64,000 bases of DNA. Source: Alteribacter aurantiacus DSM 18675 (GTDB taxonomy: Bacteria > Bacillota > Bacilli > Bacillales > Salisediminibacteriaceae). Below are positions 27,182 through 35,978 of this stretch, piece after piece. How positions within the stretch are numbered: position 1 is the stretch's first letter; the number at the start of each line of letters is the position of its first letter. Both the position numbers and the translations under genes were made by a program. The notes beneath the pieces were generated by a model. The model worked only from the letters and a program-made list of their open reading frames with translations, was not told where the DNA came from and searched no databases. The stretch is from positions 124,001 to 188,000 of the forward strand of contig NZ_KE386943.1 of the NCBI RefSeq assembly GCF_000429705.1, in the 5' to 3' direction.

Positions 27182-27946
27182 TTAAAAGATTCCTAAGAAT
27201 TTCTTTTGTTTTACTTTTTGTGGGGGTTCTACCATTACACGGTTACCTCTTATTAATAATTCGCAATTTTCTTGAAAATAAAATCGCGTATCAACTCCGA
27301 ATTCATGTTCAATGTGATCGTATGCTTCACTTAAACGAAACGGTCGCCGTTTCGTATCGTGAGCGTCACTTGCGATGAAATGAACAAGGTTTGCTTCTAC
27401 TAAATCCTCCGACAGTCTCTTAATCTTCTTCCCGAAATCCCCTGTTATGCTCCCTGCAGTAAGTTGTGCTAGGCAACCAGACTGTATAAAGTCATACAGC
27501 TTATCCGGGTCTTTCGTCACCGTTTGGTTGCGTTCTGGGTGAACAATGACAGGCTTTAGTCCTTGTTGTTGGACGTCGTACAATAGTCGTTTGCTATATC
27601 TCGGAATGTCACTTGAAGGAAATTCCACAAAAAAATACTTTCCCTGATTCAGAGTAAGTATGTCGTTTTTTTCAAAGTCTTCAAGTAACTCACCGTAAAT
27701 CCTTGTTTCTTGTCCCGGTAAGATCGTGACATCAACATCGTGTTCCTGTAATTGTCGGTTCAGTTCATCTACATGAGAGAGGATCGTTTGCTTTGTGTTT
27801 GTATAGTGTGGATGTTGGTGGTGAGGCGTAGCGATAATGGTTCGAATTCCTGTTGCCGATGCCGCTTTTGCCATTTCGATTGCTTCGTCTACACTTCCCG
27901 GTCCGTCATCAAGTGACGGTAGGATGTGACAATGAATGTCGATCAA
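27182..27946 (-). CDS. Tyrosine-protein phosphatase, CpsB/YwqE PHP family
   Basis: 254-aa manganese-dependent phosphatase that removes phosphate from the C-terminal tyrosines of the BY-kinase. PHP-domain metal ligands are visible in IDIHCHILPSLDDGPG (residues 2-17), ATPHHQHPHY, VIVHPERN and FIASDAHD. The start is set at a TTG (27946) after GAGGGAGG, because the PHP motif then begins right at the N-terminus as in the family. The longer open frame adds 25 residues without a ribosome site. Confidence 0.93.
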   Translation of the reverse strand: MIDIHCHILPSLDDGPGSVDEAIEMAKAASATGIRTIIATPHHQHPHYTNTKQTILSHVDELNRQLQEHDVDVTILPGQETRIYGELLEDFEKNDILTLNQGKYFFVEFPSSDIPRYSKRLLYDVQQQGLKPVIVHPERNQTVTKDPDKLYDFIQSGCLAQLTAGSITGDFGKKIKRLSEDLVEANLVHFIASDAHDTKRRPFRLSEAYDHIEHEFGVDTRFYFQENCELLIRGNRVMVEPPQKVKQKKFLGIF

Positions 27947-28077
27947 GATGAGTCCTCCCTCTTTTAGAGAAAATATCTGTCCAGGATTATCGAACCATGC
28001 CCTATTGGGTCTTTCTACCAACCCATGGTATCACAAAATTACCAAAAAAGGGAGAAAATTCTTACATTTTTCAGTAT

Positions 28078-28782
28078 TTATTTCTTCTTTTCTCCATAGT
28101 AGTAATAGCTTGTTTCTTTCATTTCACGATCATTAATAACGGTGCCTAGAATGGTTGCGTTCGCTTTCTTTAATGCATCTACTGCTTTCACAGCAGCTTC
28201 TTTTTCCGTTTTCCCACTTCTCAAAACAAAAACAACACCATCGGTTAATGTGGAGAGGACTTGAGCGTCCGTTACGGCATTCACCGGAGGAGCATCAAAA
28301 AGAATGTAGTCATAATCTTTATCGATGTCGTTTAAGAAACGTTCCATCGCTCTTGACCCTAACAGCTCACTTGGGTTAGGAGGAACCGGACCACATGTCA
28401 AAACGTGGAGGTTCTCAACCGGTGTTTCTTGAACGGTCGACTCGAACGTTTCCGAACGAGTTAAAACGTTCGTAAGTCCGTATGTGTTATCAAGTTGAAA
28501 CGTAAAGTGAACCGTCGGCTTTCGAAGATCCGAATCGATTAGAAGCACGTGCTTCCCTTGTTGGGCTAAAACCGTAGCCAAATTAGCGATAACGGTAGAT
28601 TTCCCCTCAGCAGGACCGGATGAGCAGATGAGTAATCGTTTAATCTGTTTATCTACAGCTGCAAATTGAATGTTTGTACGTAACGATTTGAATTGCTCGG
28701 TCACAGGTGAACGCTGTGCGTGAAAAGCAATTAAGCTTCGTTGTTTGTCTGTTAACTGGTTTTTGTTCCGTCTACGCGCCAA
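28078..28782 (-). CDS. Capsular BY-kinase, CpsD/CapB family
   Basis: About 234-aa cytoplasmic tyrosine kinase that works with the membrane activator encoded just upstream to control chain length. Walker A is SSGPAEGKST, Walker A' LLIDSDLRKP and Walker B DYILFDAPP; the C-terminus has a tyrosine cluster SYYYYGEKKK for autophosphorylation. The opening ITEQF-like SPVTEQFKSLRTNIQFAAVD is standard. Start is uncertain: a TTG at 28782 giving an ARRRNKNQ N-terminus overlaps the activator stop by 11 nt; a GTG at 28830 is possible but has no ribosome site. Confidence 0.93.
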   Translation of the reverse strand: MARRRNKNQLTDKQRSLIAFHAQRSPVTEQFKSLRTNIQFAAVDKQIKRLLICSSGPAEGKSTVIANLATVLAQQGKHVLLIDSDLRKPTVHFTFQLDNTYGLTNVLTRSETFESTVQETPVENLHVLTCGPVPPNPSELLGSRAMERFLNDIDKDYDYILFDAPPVNAVTDAQVLSTLTDGVVFVLRSGKTEKEAAVKAVDALKKANATILGTVINDREMKETSYYYYGEKKK

Positions 28783-29521
28783 TCGATCCACGCCCCGTTC
28801 TGTTTGTTCTCGATGATTCTTTGACCGCACTCATGTCGACAGTCTTGTTATCTATAGAAGGAATGCTCGCTAGTACTGGTAGATCCAGAGCTTCTGCTAC
28901 ATCTTCTTCCGTTTTAATCGTGTTATCCAAAAACTCAAGCAAGAAAGCCAGTCCTACCGCTCCCATCATTCCTACAACAAAGGCAATCGCCATGTTTAGT
29001 GTTGGATTCGGGCTTACTGGAGTTGGATTATCCGAAAGCTCAGCACTGGATAGTATGGATACGTTATCTACGTTCATGATGTCAACAATCTCTCGTTGAA
29101 ACACAAGAGCGATCGTGTTGGCGATTTCTACCGCTAGAGCCGGGTCCGCGTTTTCCACTCGAATATTTACCACTTGAGAGTCTCGCTCGCTACCTACGGT
29201 TACCATATCTCTAATTTGACTAGGTCTTGCTTCAATCCCCAATTCATCAATCACAGGTTCAAGAATACGAGGGGAGGTCATAATCACGTTATATGTATTG
29301 ATGAGTTCCAAATTGGTTCGTAAGTCCCCTTGAGTCAGCTGGGTACTGTCTTCACCTGACTTATTTACTAGAATTTGTGTTGAGGTTTGATACATAGGGG
29401 TAAGTAAAAAGTATGAGATTAACGCACTCGCAGCCACTGCGACTGCTGTAATACTAATGATTAATACTAGTCTCTTTTTTAACGTCTGGAAAATATCTTT
29501 TAAGCTAATCGTTTCTTCCAT
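28772..29521 (-). CDS. Polysaccharide co-polymerase / kinase activator, CpsC/YveK type (Wzz domain)
   Basis: 249-aa membrane protein with two helices (about residues 17-39 and 176-198) flanking an external Wzz domain, and a cytoplasmic C-terminal tail that activates the BY-kinase. TISLKDIFQTLKKRLVLIIS opens the protein. The PNPTLNMAIAFVVGMMGAVG motif before the second helix is typical, as is DNTIKTEEDVAEALDLPVLA after it. First gene of the leftward exopolysaccharide operon, preceded by a plausible promoter and a cre-like site. Confidence 0.94.
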   Translation of the reverse strand: MEETISLKDIFQTLKKRLVLIISITAVAVAASALISYFLLTPMYQTSTQILVNKSGEDSTQLTQGDLRTNLELINTYNVIMTSPRILEPVIDELGIEARPSQIRDMVTVGSERDSQVVNIRVENADPALAVEIANTIALVFQREIVDIMNVDNVSILSSAELSDNPTPVSPNPTLNMAIAFVVGMMGAVGLAFLLEFLDNTIKTEEDVAEALDLPVLASIPSIDNKTVDMSAVKESSRTNRTGRGSIGA

Positions 29522-29553
29522 TTTTTCCTCCTGCTTCCTTTATGCCTTTGTTT

Positions 29554-29582
29554 ATGGTACTGGAAATATCAGTTTATGTAAA
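29554..29582 (-). promoter_or_regulatory. Possible sigma-A promoter of the exopolysaccharide operon
   Basis: Minus-strand TTTACA (29577-29582) and TACCAT (29554-29559) are 17 nt apart, placing a start about 25 nt before the first gene. The -10 box is weak, so other starts in this divergent region are possible. Confidence 0.4.
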
Positions 29583-29636
29583 TGGTTTTTTGGTAAAAAA
29601 GTCGGAATTTTGCATAGTATTTTACAATAGCATTAC

Positions 29637-29650
29637 ATAAAGCGCTTACA
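29637..29650. promoter_or_regulatory. cre-like site (CcpA) in the divergent control region
   Basis: ATAAAGCGCTTACA (reverse TGTAAGCGCTTTAT) fits the catabolite response element consensus except at one position. It lies about 55 nt upstream of the candidate exopolysaccharide promoter and 45 nt upstream of the LCP promoter. A 12-bp palindrome AATACTAGTATT is at 29668-29679. Confidence 0.4.
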
Positions 29651-29694
29651 TTCGACATGATTGAAATAATACTAGTATTTATTGTAAATACCCC

Positions 29695-29723
29695 TTGTCC
29701 ATTCACATTGTAAGAAATATAAT
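29695..29723 (+). promoter_or_regulatory. Sigma-A promoter of the LCP gene
   Basis: TTGTCC (29695-29700) and a perfect TATAAT (29718-29723) with a 17-nt spacer, followed by the GAGGAG ribosome site and ATG at 29758. It also shows that upstream in-frame codons are not the translation start. Confidence 0.8.
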
Positions 29724-29757
29724 CGAAAGTAACGAACCTATGAGGAGAGCTCAAATT

Positions 29758-30720
29758 ATGAAAAAATTCTTATTAATATCTGGTCTTGTTATGTTTGTCA
29801 TTCTTGGGTCGATTGCCGGCTATGGTTACTATATGTACTCTAGCGTCCAAAACACTGTCGATAACAAAATGCATGTCACAGTCGATCGTGAAAAGTCAGA
29901 AAAGCGCGAACTGGAAGTGGACATTGAAGATCAAGAACCTCTTTCTTTCTTATTAATGGGTGTAGACACAGGTAATGGTCGCACAGAAAAAGGAAGAACA
30001 GACACGATTATGGTAGTCACTGTCAACCCGGCTGATGAATCCATGAAAATGATGAGCATTCCGCGAGACACGCGTACAGAAATGGTTGGACGAGGAACAG
30101 ATGATAAAATTAACCACGCATACGCCTTCGGTGGACCTGAAATGGCAATGGCAACTGTTGAAAACTTCTTGGATATTCCTATTGATTACTTTATGACGGT
30201 TAATATGGATGGGTTTAAGGATATTGTTGATGCATTGGGCGGTGTGACAGTCGATAACAATTTTGCCTTTAAGCAAGGGGCTTATGAATTTAATGAAGGA
30301 ACCGTTAATTTAGATGGCTCCCAAGCACTAGAATTTTCTAGGATGCGCTACGAAGATCCACGCGGTGATCTCGGCCGTAACGAACGTCAGCGCCAAGTGG
30401 TAGACGCGATTATTCGTGAAGGAGCTCAATTCTCATCGATTACAAAAGCGGGGGAGATTTTGGATGCTCTTGGAAACAACATTTCAACAGACTTGACGTT
30501 TGATAAGATGGTGAAGATTCAGTCCAACTACAAAGATGCTCGTCATAACTCTGAAACATTAGAGATTACAGGTAGTGGTAGCCGTATTAATAACATTTGG
30601 TACTACATCGTTGAAGAAAACGAACGCCAACGTGTGAGCAATGAGCTTCGTGCCCACTTAGGGTTAGATGGCGGCGAGCAAGTGGCTGTGAGTGATGATG
30701 GAGAAGATGATGAGTCGTAA
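29758..30720 (+). CDS. LytR-CpsA-Psr (LCP) family cell-wall polymer ligase
   Basis: 320-aa membrane-anchored enzyme that transfers undecaprenyl-linked polymers (teichoic acid or capsule) to peptidoglycan. One N-terminal helix (residues 4-27) precedes the extracellular LCP domain with FLLMGVDTGNGRTEKGRTDT, SIPRDTRTEMVGRG, DKINHAYAFGG and the arginine-rich SRMRYEDPRGDLGRNERQRQ. ATG at 29758 has GAGGAG 9 nt upstream. Divergent from the exopolysaccharide operon, so it is a good candidate for anchoring that polymer. An acidic tail (SDDGEDDES) closes the protein. Terminator follows at 30728. Confidence 0.95.
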   Translation: MKKFLLISGLVMFVILGSIAGYGYYMYSSVQNTVDNKMHVTVDREKSEKRELEVDIEDQEPLSFLLMGVDTGNGRTEKGRTDTIMVVTVNPADESMKMMSIPRDTRTEMVGRGTDDKINHAYAFGGPEMAMATVENFLDIPIDYFMTVNMDGFKDIVDALGGVTVDNNFAFKQGAYEFNEGTVNLDGSQALEFSRMRYEDPRGDLGRNERQRQVVDAIIREGAQFSSITKAGEILDALGNNISTDLTFDKMVKIQSNYKDARHNSETLEITGSGSRINNIWYYIVEENERQRVSNELRAHLGLDGGEQVAVSDDGEDDES

Positions 30721-30727
30721 TTAGAGG

Positions 30728-30763
30728 AAAAGCCTGGATCTTTAGTGGATCCGGGCTTTTTTA
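30728..30763 (+). terminator. Rho-independent terminator of the LCP gene
   Basis: Hairpin AAAGCCTGGATC / GGATCCGGGCTTT with a TTTAGT loop and a T-run at its 3' end, 8 nt after the stop codon. Confidence 0.85.
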
Positions 30764-30790
30764 TGTTTTATGAAATGCATTTAAAAAATG

Positions 30791-30907
30791 GATGAAGCAG
30801 GAATATCTTTCGCTTTCCGCGGAGGCGCTGACGAGCCTCCTCGCTTCGCTGCGGGGTCTCGTCTTGCCCCCACTTCCGCAGGAGTCTTCAGATATTCCTG
30901 CTTCATC
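30791..30907. repeat. Palindromic ~117-bp interspersed repeat, copy A
   Basis: Perfect 18-bp outer inverted repeat (30791-30808 with 30890-30907; GATGAAGCAGGAATATCT arm) encloses a core beginning CGCTTTCCGCGGAGGCGCTG and containing CTGCGGGGTCTCG. Copies B (31110) and C (36129) share the core but have different outer arms. The family resembles short repeats common in Bacillaceae intergenic regions. Confidence 0.8.
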
Positions 30908-31109
30908 CCTTCTCTTAATATTTGTAAGGGCTCTTAAGAGACTTATAACTATACCTTTGACCTCTAAACACCCACACAATTTTACTGAACTTTCTTTGTT
31001 CATCATCCTCTTTCATCATGGACGATTGAGAAGTATCTTAAATTAGAAGAAATCTCGCACACTCTCTTCTTTTTTCCAACCACATTTATGCAGCATAGAA
31101 ATAATGAAG

Positions 31110-31216
31110 CGAAAGGCGGCGACTCCGACGGGAATAGCATCTGCTGAAGACCCCGCAGGCTGTTTTTGCCGAGGAGGCTGAAGCGATGCCCGTGGAAAGC
31201 GTCCGTCTGTAGCGAA
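31110..31216. repeat. Interspersed repeat, copy B (inverted)
   Basis: Shares GAAGACCCCGCAG, GAGGAGGCTGAAGCGATGCC and GTGGAAAGCG with the reverse complement of copy A, so it lies in the opposite orientation about 200 bp away. The outer arms are less matched. The rest of the 30.9-31.27 kb gap is unremarkable. Confidence 0.7.
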
Positions 31217-31276
31217 ATTAATATTAATAGTCTTTCAAAGTAGAATTCTACTTTCAAACAATATGTTTAAAGAGAA

Positions 31277-31302
31277 GGCCCGCAACGAGTTGGTTGCGGG
31301 TC
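31277..31302. terminator. Terminator at the end of the capBCADE operon
   Basis: Inverted repeat GCCCGCAAC / GTTGCGGGT with a short GAGTTG loop starts 6 nt past the capE stop. The following bases are pyrimidine-rich on both strands (TTCTCTTT leftward, TCTTTCTTTATTC rightward). Confidence 0.65.
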
Positions 31303-31307
31303 TTTCT

Positions 31308-31475
31308 TTATTCTTCCACTACCATTTCTTCCTCTTCTTGCTTTTCTACTAATCGCTCCTGTATCTCCTGCTTCTCTTCTTCTGTCAAGGTGTCTTCGTG
31401 TTTGAAGCCGGCTAGGATGCCGGTGAAAAGGACGAGAACGACGAGTGGGTAGAGAAAGGTTGCGGTTTTTTTCAT
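31308..31475 (-). CDS. capE: CapE/PgsE small membrane subunit of poly-gamma-glutamate synthase
   Basis: 55-aa protein with one membrane helix (about residues 7-24, LYPLVVLVLFTGILAGF) followed by a charged coiled tail TLTEEEKQEIQERLVEKQEE. This layout and length match PgsE/CapE (YwtC), an accessory subunit needed for efficient poly-gamma-glutamate synthesis. Its ATG follows the stop of capD with no spacing (TAAATG) and has GGAGGAG inside the end of capD. Gene order capB-C-A-D-E is exactly that of B. anthracis. The second capsule operon in this window has no such gene. Confidence 0.85.
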   Translation of the reverse strand: MKKTATFLYPLVVLVLFTGILAGFKHEDTLTEEEKQEIQERLVEKQEEEEMVVEE

Positions 31476-33125
31476 TTATTGGTCTCCTCCTTTTTTCCAT
31501 GTTCCGTTTCGTCTTGGGTCGGCTCCACCGGTGAGTTCGCCGGTTTCAGGGTCAGTTACGAGGATGTTTACGCTCCCGAAGTTGAACGGATCGATGGCTT
31601 GTTTGATGTCGTATTTGTCATGCATGGCGCCGGAGATGGCGTCTGGGTTTTCTGTGTATAGCGTATCTTCAAACACTTCCAAGTAGTGTCTTGGGGCGTC
31701 GATTGCATCTTGGACGGACTCTTTGTCAACGATCGATCGCAGAAGGGTTTGGGTCATTACAGACGGAATTCGTCTTCCTCCCGCACTTCCCACTCCGATC
31801 ACGGGCTCATTGTTATGAGAGAGAATGCTCGGAACCATGTAGCTGTTTGAGCGCTTCCCTTTCTCGGAACGGTTTGGTGACGTGGAGCTGTCGCTAAAGT
31901 TTCTTAGTTGGTTGGTCATGAAGAAGCCGTCCACGTAGATACCGGAGCCGAAAAAGTTGCTGATTGTGTTCGTGCCGGAAACCATCATGCCGTCTTTGTC
32001 GACGATCACGAAATGGGTTGTGTTGGCGTGGTTTTCTCGGTCGGCGTCATTGTCCAGCTGGACAAACGACGTTTCGCTCGTCACATCTTGTGCTAGGTTT
32101 CTCGTATAGTCCCGAGATGTGAGAGTTCGTTCGTGAACGTCCACAAAGTCGGGATCGCCGATGTTTTCGTTTCGGTCTTTGTGTACCGTACGGTTCATTT
32201 GACCGAGAAGTTCGGCGAGGGCGCCTTCGTCTTCCATTATGTCTTCGATACCTAATTGTTCGGTCATTTGCAGGGATTGAATGAGCATCGTTCCGCTTGA
32301 CGGTGCCGGCGGTGCGTATACGTCATAGCCGTAAAACGACCCTCTTAGGGGTTCCCGCTCGAGGACTTCGTATGCCCGAAGGTCTTCTCTCTTCACTCCG
32401 ATCACATCGCTTGAAATGGTGTCAGCGATGGCTCCTTCATAAAAAGCTTCGGCTCCTTCTTCTTGAATGAGCTTCATGGATTCGGCCAGATCTTCTTGAA
32501 TGAAGGTCTCCCCTGCGCGGATCGGGTAGCCGTCTTTGTAGAAAGCATCGAGCTCGTCAACAGGCATTCGGTGCGTTGCGTTGATGAGTCTCCGTTCAAA
32601 GTCTTCGTCCGGTTCGAAGCCGTTCTCCGCAAGGTCGATGGCGGGATCCAGTAGGCGAGGCAAGCTTACGAACCCGAAATCTTCGTGTATTTTTTCCAAA
32701 CCAGCCACAAACCCGGGAACACCTGTACCACTGTCGGGGACGGGTCCGCTCACGGGGGCCATCGTTCGGTAGTCATAGACGGTCGGCTCTTCCTTCGGTG
32801 GGTGGACCATCATCACGCCGCCTCCTCCCATGCCTGATGCGTAGGGCTCGACGGTGCCGAGGGCGTAGGAGACGGCGATGGCCGCGTCGACGGCATTGCC
32901 TCCGTCTTCTAGGATGTCCATGCCGATTTGGGTGGCAATGTCGTTATCAGTTGTGACGCCGTATTCGGTTGGTTCGTCCGTTTCTTCCGCTACGTACGCT
33001 GGGCGTTCGGTTAAGTCAGGAACCTTTCCGGAATCAGCTTCCGTTGATTGCTGCCAGAAGTAATAGCCTCCTCCTGCTAACAGGAGGGCGGCGGTGCCCA
33101 GTGTGATCGCGTTCGTTTTATTCAT
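31476..33125 (-). CDS. capD: Gamma-glutamyltransferase-type capsule transpeptidase (CapD-like)
   Basis: 549-aa Ntn-hydrolase of the gamma-glutamyltranspeptidase family, which self-cleaves before a threonine. An N-terminal anchor (ITLGTAALLLAGGGYYFW) is followed by SYALGTVEPYASGMGGGGVM; the cleavage and nucleophile threonine lie in NHANTTHFVIVDKDG (about residue 370), and the C-terminal GVGSAGGRRIPSVMTQTL and GADPRRNGTWKKG are family motifs. As CapD it would attach poly-gamma-glutamate to peptidoglycan, or alternatively hydrolyse it. Fourth gene of a capBCADE operon, 9 nt after capA. Confidence 0.92.
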   Translation of the reverse strand: MNKTNAITLGTAALLLAGGGYYFWQQSTEADSGKVPDLTERPAYVAEETDEPTEYGVTTDNDIATQIGMDILEDGGNAVDAAIAVSYALGTVEPYASGMGGGGVMMVHPPKEEPTVYDYRTMAPVSGPVPDSGTGVPGFVAGLEKIHEDFGFVSLPRLLDPAIDLAENGFEPDEDFERRLINATHRMPVDELDAFYKDGYPIRAGETFIQEDLAESMKLIQEEGAEAFYEGAIADTISSDVIGVKREDLRAYEVLEREPLRGSFYGYDVYAPPAPSSGTMLIQSLQMTEQLGIEDIMEDEGALAELLGQMNRTVHKDRNENIGDPDFVDVHERTLTSRDYTRNLAQDVTSETSFVQLDNDADRENHANTTHFVIVDKDGMMVSGTNTISNFFGSGIYVDGFFMTNQLRNFSDSSTSPNRSEKGKRSNSYMVPSILSHNNEPVIGVGSAGGRRIPSVMTQTLLRSIVDKESVQDAIDAPRHYLEVFEDTLYTENPDAISGAMHDKYDIKQAIDPFNFGSVNILVTDPETGELTGGADPRRNGTWKKGGDQ

Positions 33126-33134
33126 ATCGGGAAC

Positions 33135-34298
33135 CTACCTTTCGATCGTTTTCACAAGCCTCCCTTCGTCTCTCGTCCACGTATCATTGAAGCTGTCGGT
33201 AAAGACGAAGTCCGTGCTTATGGAGTTGAAGATCTTTTCTTGACGGTAGCGGTTGGTGGCCGGTCGTGGCTGTGATTCTTCAATATACATCGGGTGTACG
33301 GTCACTTCGGCTCGGTCGGAATAGAGATCGTACTGAACAACGGCCGTTTCACGGGTCATGGACCAGCCTTGATCAAATACGAAGTTGCCGAGGCCGTAGA
33401 TGACGACCGTATTATCAATCACTTCGATTGGTTGAAGAGTGTGGGCGTGGTGTCCGGCGATCACGTCGGCGCCGGCTTGAGCCATGGCTTCGGCCAGTTC
33501 GCGCTGGCGAGGGTGCACGGTGTTATCGTACTCTTCTCCCCAGTGGGCGTGAACAATCACGAAGTCGGCGTTCTCGTTCGCTTCTTTAATGTCTTCGATT
33601 ACGTACTCAGGTTCCATGGGCACCACGCCTTCTTGTGTGGCGGTGGCTCGGCGCTCATTGGTCATATAGGCGTCGTTGAACCCGAGCGTGGCGACGGTCA
33701 TGCCGTTTACTTGTTCGTAATGGATTTCGCGGGCTTGGTCAATGTTAAGCCCAGCACCTGTGGTTGGGATGTCGAGTCGATTGAACGTTTCAAGGGTGTC
33801 GTACATCCCGACAATGCCGTAGTCAGACATGTGGTTATTGGCCAGGTTCACATGGGTAAAGCCCGCTTGTTTCACGGCATTTGCTGCGTCAAGGTTGGCG
33901 TGAAGAGTAATGTCTTTGTCTAGACGGACGTCTTCGTACTCGCTTGGGTCGCCAATCAGGATGGGATGTTCGAAGTTCCCGGTGACGATGTCCGTTTGGT
34001 CAAAGATCGGTTTCGCATGAGCGAACGGATAGTCGGTGCCTTGTCGGTTGAGTACTTCACCGCTGTATCTGCCGAGCATAATGTCGCCGACCATGGAGAT
34101 GGATAGCTCGCTCTCTTCACGGGGAGCGTCGGTGTCGCTTGCGTCAGCTGCAAGGTGATCAAACAGCTGGTACGACGCGATTACGGTTAGGCAGATGGCA
34201 AGGAGTGCGAGGGAGTCGCGAAGGGCTCGTTTTTTATGCTTTTTGATTCGTTTTAAATGCTTTTCTTTTAACGTTAATGGTCGTTCGTCCGTTACCAT
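33135..34298 (-). CDS. capA: Poly-gamma-glutamate synthase subunit CapA/PgsA
   Basis: 387-aa membrane-anchored protein required for poly-gamma-glutamate synthesis and export. A basic cytoplasmic N-terminus and one helix (about residues 27-45) precede a metallophosphatase-fold PGA_cap domain with SMVGDIMLGRYSGEVL, TGNFEHPIL, HVNLANNHMSDYG, FVIVHAHWGEEY, VIAGHHAHTLQPIEVI and YGLGNFVFDQG. GGAGG lies 10 nt before the ATG. Typical length. Sits between capC and capD with short gaps. Confidence 0.95.
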   Translation of the reverse strand: MVTDERPLTLKEKHLKRIKKHKKRALRDSLALLAICLTVIASYQLFDHLAADASDTDAPREESELSISMVGDIMLGRYSGEVLNRQGTDYPFAHAKPIFDQTDIVTGNFEHPILIGDPSEYEDVRLDKDITLHANLDAANAVKQAGFTHVNLANNHMSDYGIVGMYDTLETFNRLDIPTTGAGLNIDQAREIHYEQVNGMTVATLGFNDAYMTNERRATATQEGVVPMEPEYVIEDIKEANENADFVIVHAHWGEEYDNTVHPRQRELAEAMAQAGADVIAGHHAHTLQPIEVIDNTVVIYGLGNFVFDQGWSMTRETAVVQYDLYSDRAEVTVHPMYIEESQPRPATNRYRQEKIFNSISTDFVFTDSFNDTWTRDEGRLVKTIER

Positions 34299-34312
34299 GA
34301 TGTGTGGGCCTC

Positions 34313-34762
34313 CTAAAATAGCTGATAGATAAGGAGAACGATGAACGTTACTCCGCTTAGGGCAAGGGTTGAGCCGAGTGTTGGCAATATTCCTTGGCGC
34401 TGGATGGTATTTGCAATGAGTCCAGGCACGATGACACCGAGTCCTCTGAATTCGTTAATCACAAAGGGCATGGCCGGGTAAAAATAGTCAAAAATCATTT
34501 TAAGCAGTATGCCTGCGACCATCATGGCTGCGAACTTTCGTCGTCCGTAAAGGGTGACGAATCTGCCCACGACTTGGGTGACGAGTAAATAGGTGATCAC
34601 GCTGATGGTGAGGATGACGACCAGGAATAAGGGTTGATCAAAGATGAGTGCTAAATAGCCCGGTACGATCAGTCCTGCCGGCAGTACGCCGTATCTTTCT
34701 GTAAATAATAAACTCACTAATGCGCCTACAATGAGCGCCACATAGAGTTCTCCTCCAAACAT
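34313..34762 (-). CDS. capC: Poly-gamma-glutamate synthase subunit CapC/PgsC
   Basis: 149-aa highly hydrophobic protein with four to five membrane spans, matching PgsC in size and opening MFGGELYVALIVGALVSLLF. Conserved stretches are YGVLPAGLIVPGYLALIFD, RFVTLYGRRKFAAM and GLGVIVPGLIANTIQRQGIL. It forms the membrane part of the synthase with CapB and CapA. Lies between capB and capA in the operon. Confidence 0.95.
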   Translation of the reverse strand: MFGGELYVALIVGALVSLLFTERYGVLPAGLIVPGYLALIFDQPLFLVVILTISVITYLLVTQVVGRFVTLYGRRKFAAMMVAGILLKMIFDYFYPAMPFVINEFRGLGVIVPGLIANTIQRQGILPTLGSTLALSGVTFIVLLIYQLF

Positions 34763-34778
34763 GGTTTGCCTCCGTTTT

Positions 34779-35978
34779 CTACGCTGTTTTATTGGTTTTT
34801 TGAGTCATTTGTTCAAAGCGTTCGATGAGCGGTTCAGCCGCTCCGTGAATGTTGCCAATGCCGTACATGACGCGCCCCGGCATGATGTCTTGAAGTTTTT
34901 CTTCAATTTCGTCCGTAGTTGCGCCGTCTAAATTGATGAGATTGTTCACGTCAATATGCCCTTCATTGTGGGCTTGTACGATCGGGTCCGTGACGTTGCC
35001 GATCAGGACTAGATTATTAGTCGGAATGTATGGAAGTACGTCGCGGGCGAACTGTTCGGTCCGCTCGACTCGGTCTTCTCGGCAGTTGACGATAATGATC
35101 GGGTCGTCCGTCGGATAGCCCAGGTCGACAATGCGTTTCCAGATGTTGATCGTGGACGTGGCGTCGTTTGCTGCGAATCCGTTAATGAAGAAGGACGGGT
35201 TTGCTTCGTCTCCTACAGGGAGAACTTTCATGGCACCCGGGTCCGGCCAGGCGTTTAGCATCCCTTCCATGGCGGTCTTTTTGTCGATGTCGAGGACTTC
35301 GGCTACAGCCATGGCGAGGGCGATATTTTCTGGGAACACCATGTATTTGAATTTTTTAATGTACGCTTCTGACACGGTTGAGGTGTCGATGACGATCACT
35401 TCGGTGTTGCGCTCTTCGGCGATTTGCTGGAAGAACGGCACGTACGGGCTATCGTTTACGATCAGGTGGCCGTTGTGCGGGATCGTTCCGCTGAAGGCTT
35501 CTGCCACTTCGTCTAATGTTGGTCCGAGCACTTCCATATGGTCATGGAGGACGTTGACGATGAGGACGATGTTTGCTTGTAGCCATCGTTCTTGAAAGAC
35601 GACTTGGTAATCAGGGTTAACGGCCATACATTCTCCTACAAGGGCGTCGGCTTCTAGGTCGACTGTTTTTTGGATGACGGCTTTTTGCTCTCCGATGTTC
35701 GGTCCTTCCATTCGCCGTTTGATCGGTTCTTCTTTATCATCAAACCAATACAGCATTCGTGCATCGGTTCCGGTTGTTTTGCCCACCGTTTTGTAGCCTG
35801 CTTCGTGCAGGATGCCGGTGATAAGGCGGGTGACGGTGGATTTTCCCCGCACGCCGTTGATGTTGATTCTGATGGGAATCTTGTCCAGGTTTTCCTGGTG
35901 CTTTCGTTTTTCTCTTACACCGAGGTAAAAGCAGATCGCAACCAGTGCGCCGGTGAAGAGTAACTCCGTTGTCCACAT
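34779..35978 (-). CDS. capB: Poly-gamma-glutamate synthase ATP-dependent ligase CapB/PgsB
   Basis: 399-aa Mur-ligase-related enzyme that polymerises glutamate through its gamma-carboxyl using ATP. One N-terminal membrane segment (residues 4-20) precedes the P-loop ININGVRGKSTVTRLITGIL (about residues 38-57), then TTGTDARMLYW, VGECMAVNPDYQVVFQERW and FFINGFAANDATSTINIWKR. GGAGG ribosome site. First gene of the leftward capBCADE operon. Slightly longer than B. subtilis PgsB and clearly diverged from the second copy at 36939-38258. Confidence 0.96.
   Translation of the reverse strand: MWTTELLFTGALVAICFYLGVREKRKHQENLDKIPIRININGVRGKSTVTRLITGILHEAGYKTVGKTTGTDARMLYWFDDKEEPIKRRMEGPNIGEQKAVIQKTVDLEADALVGECMAVNPDYQVVFQERWLQANIVLIVNVLHDHMEVLGPTLDEVAEAFSGTIPHNGHLIVNDSPYVPFFQQIAEERNTEVIVIDTSTVSEAYIKKFKYMVFPENIALAMAVAEVLDIDKKTAMEGMLNAWPDPGAMKVLPVGDEANPSFFINGFAANDATSTINIWKRIVDLGYPTDDPIIIVNCREDRVERTEQFARDVLPYIPTNNLVLIGNVTDPIVQAHNEGHIDVNNLINLDGATTDEIEEKLQDIMPGRVMYGIGNIHGAAEPLIERFEQMTQKTNKTA

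Noticed and set aside
30761..31257. Several 80-aa frames around the palindromic repeats
   Set aside because: They coincide with repeat copies A and B on both strands and lack start signals.
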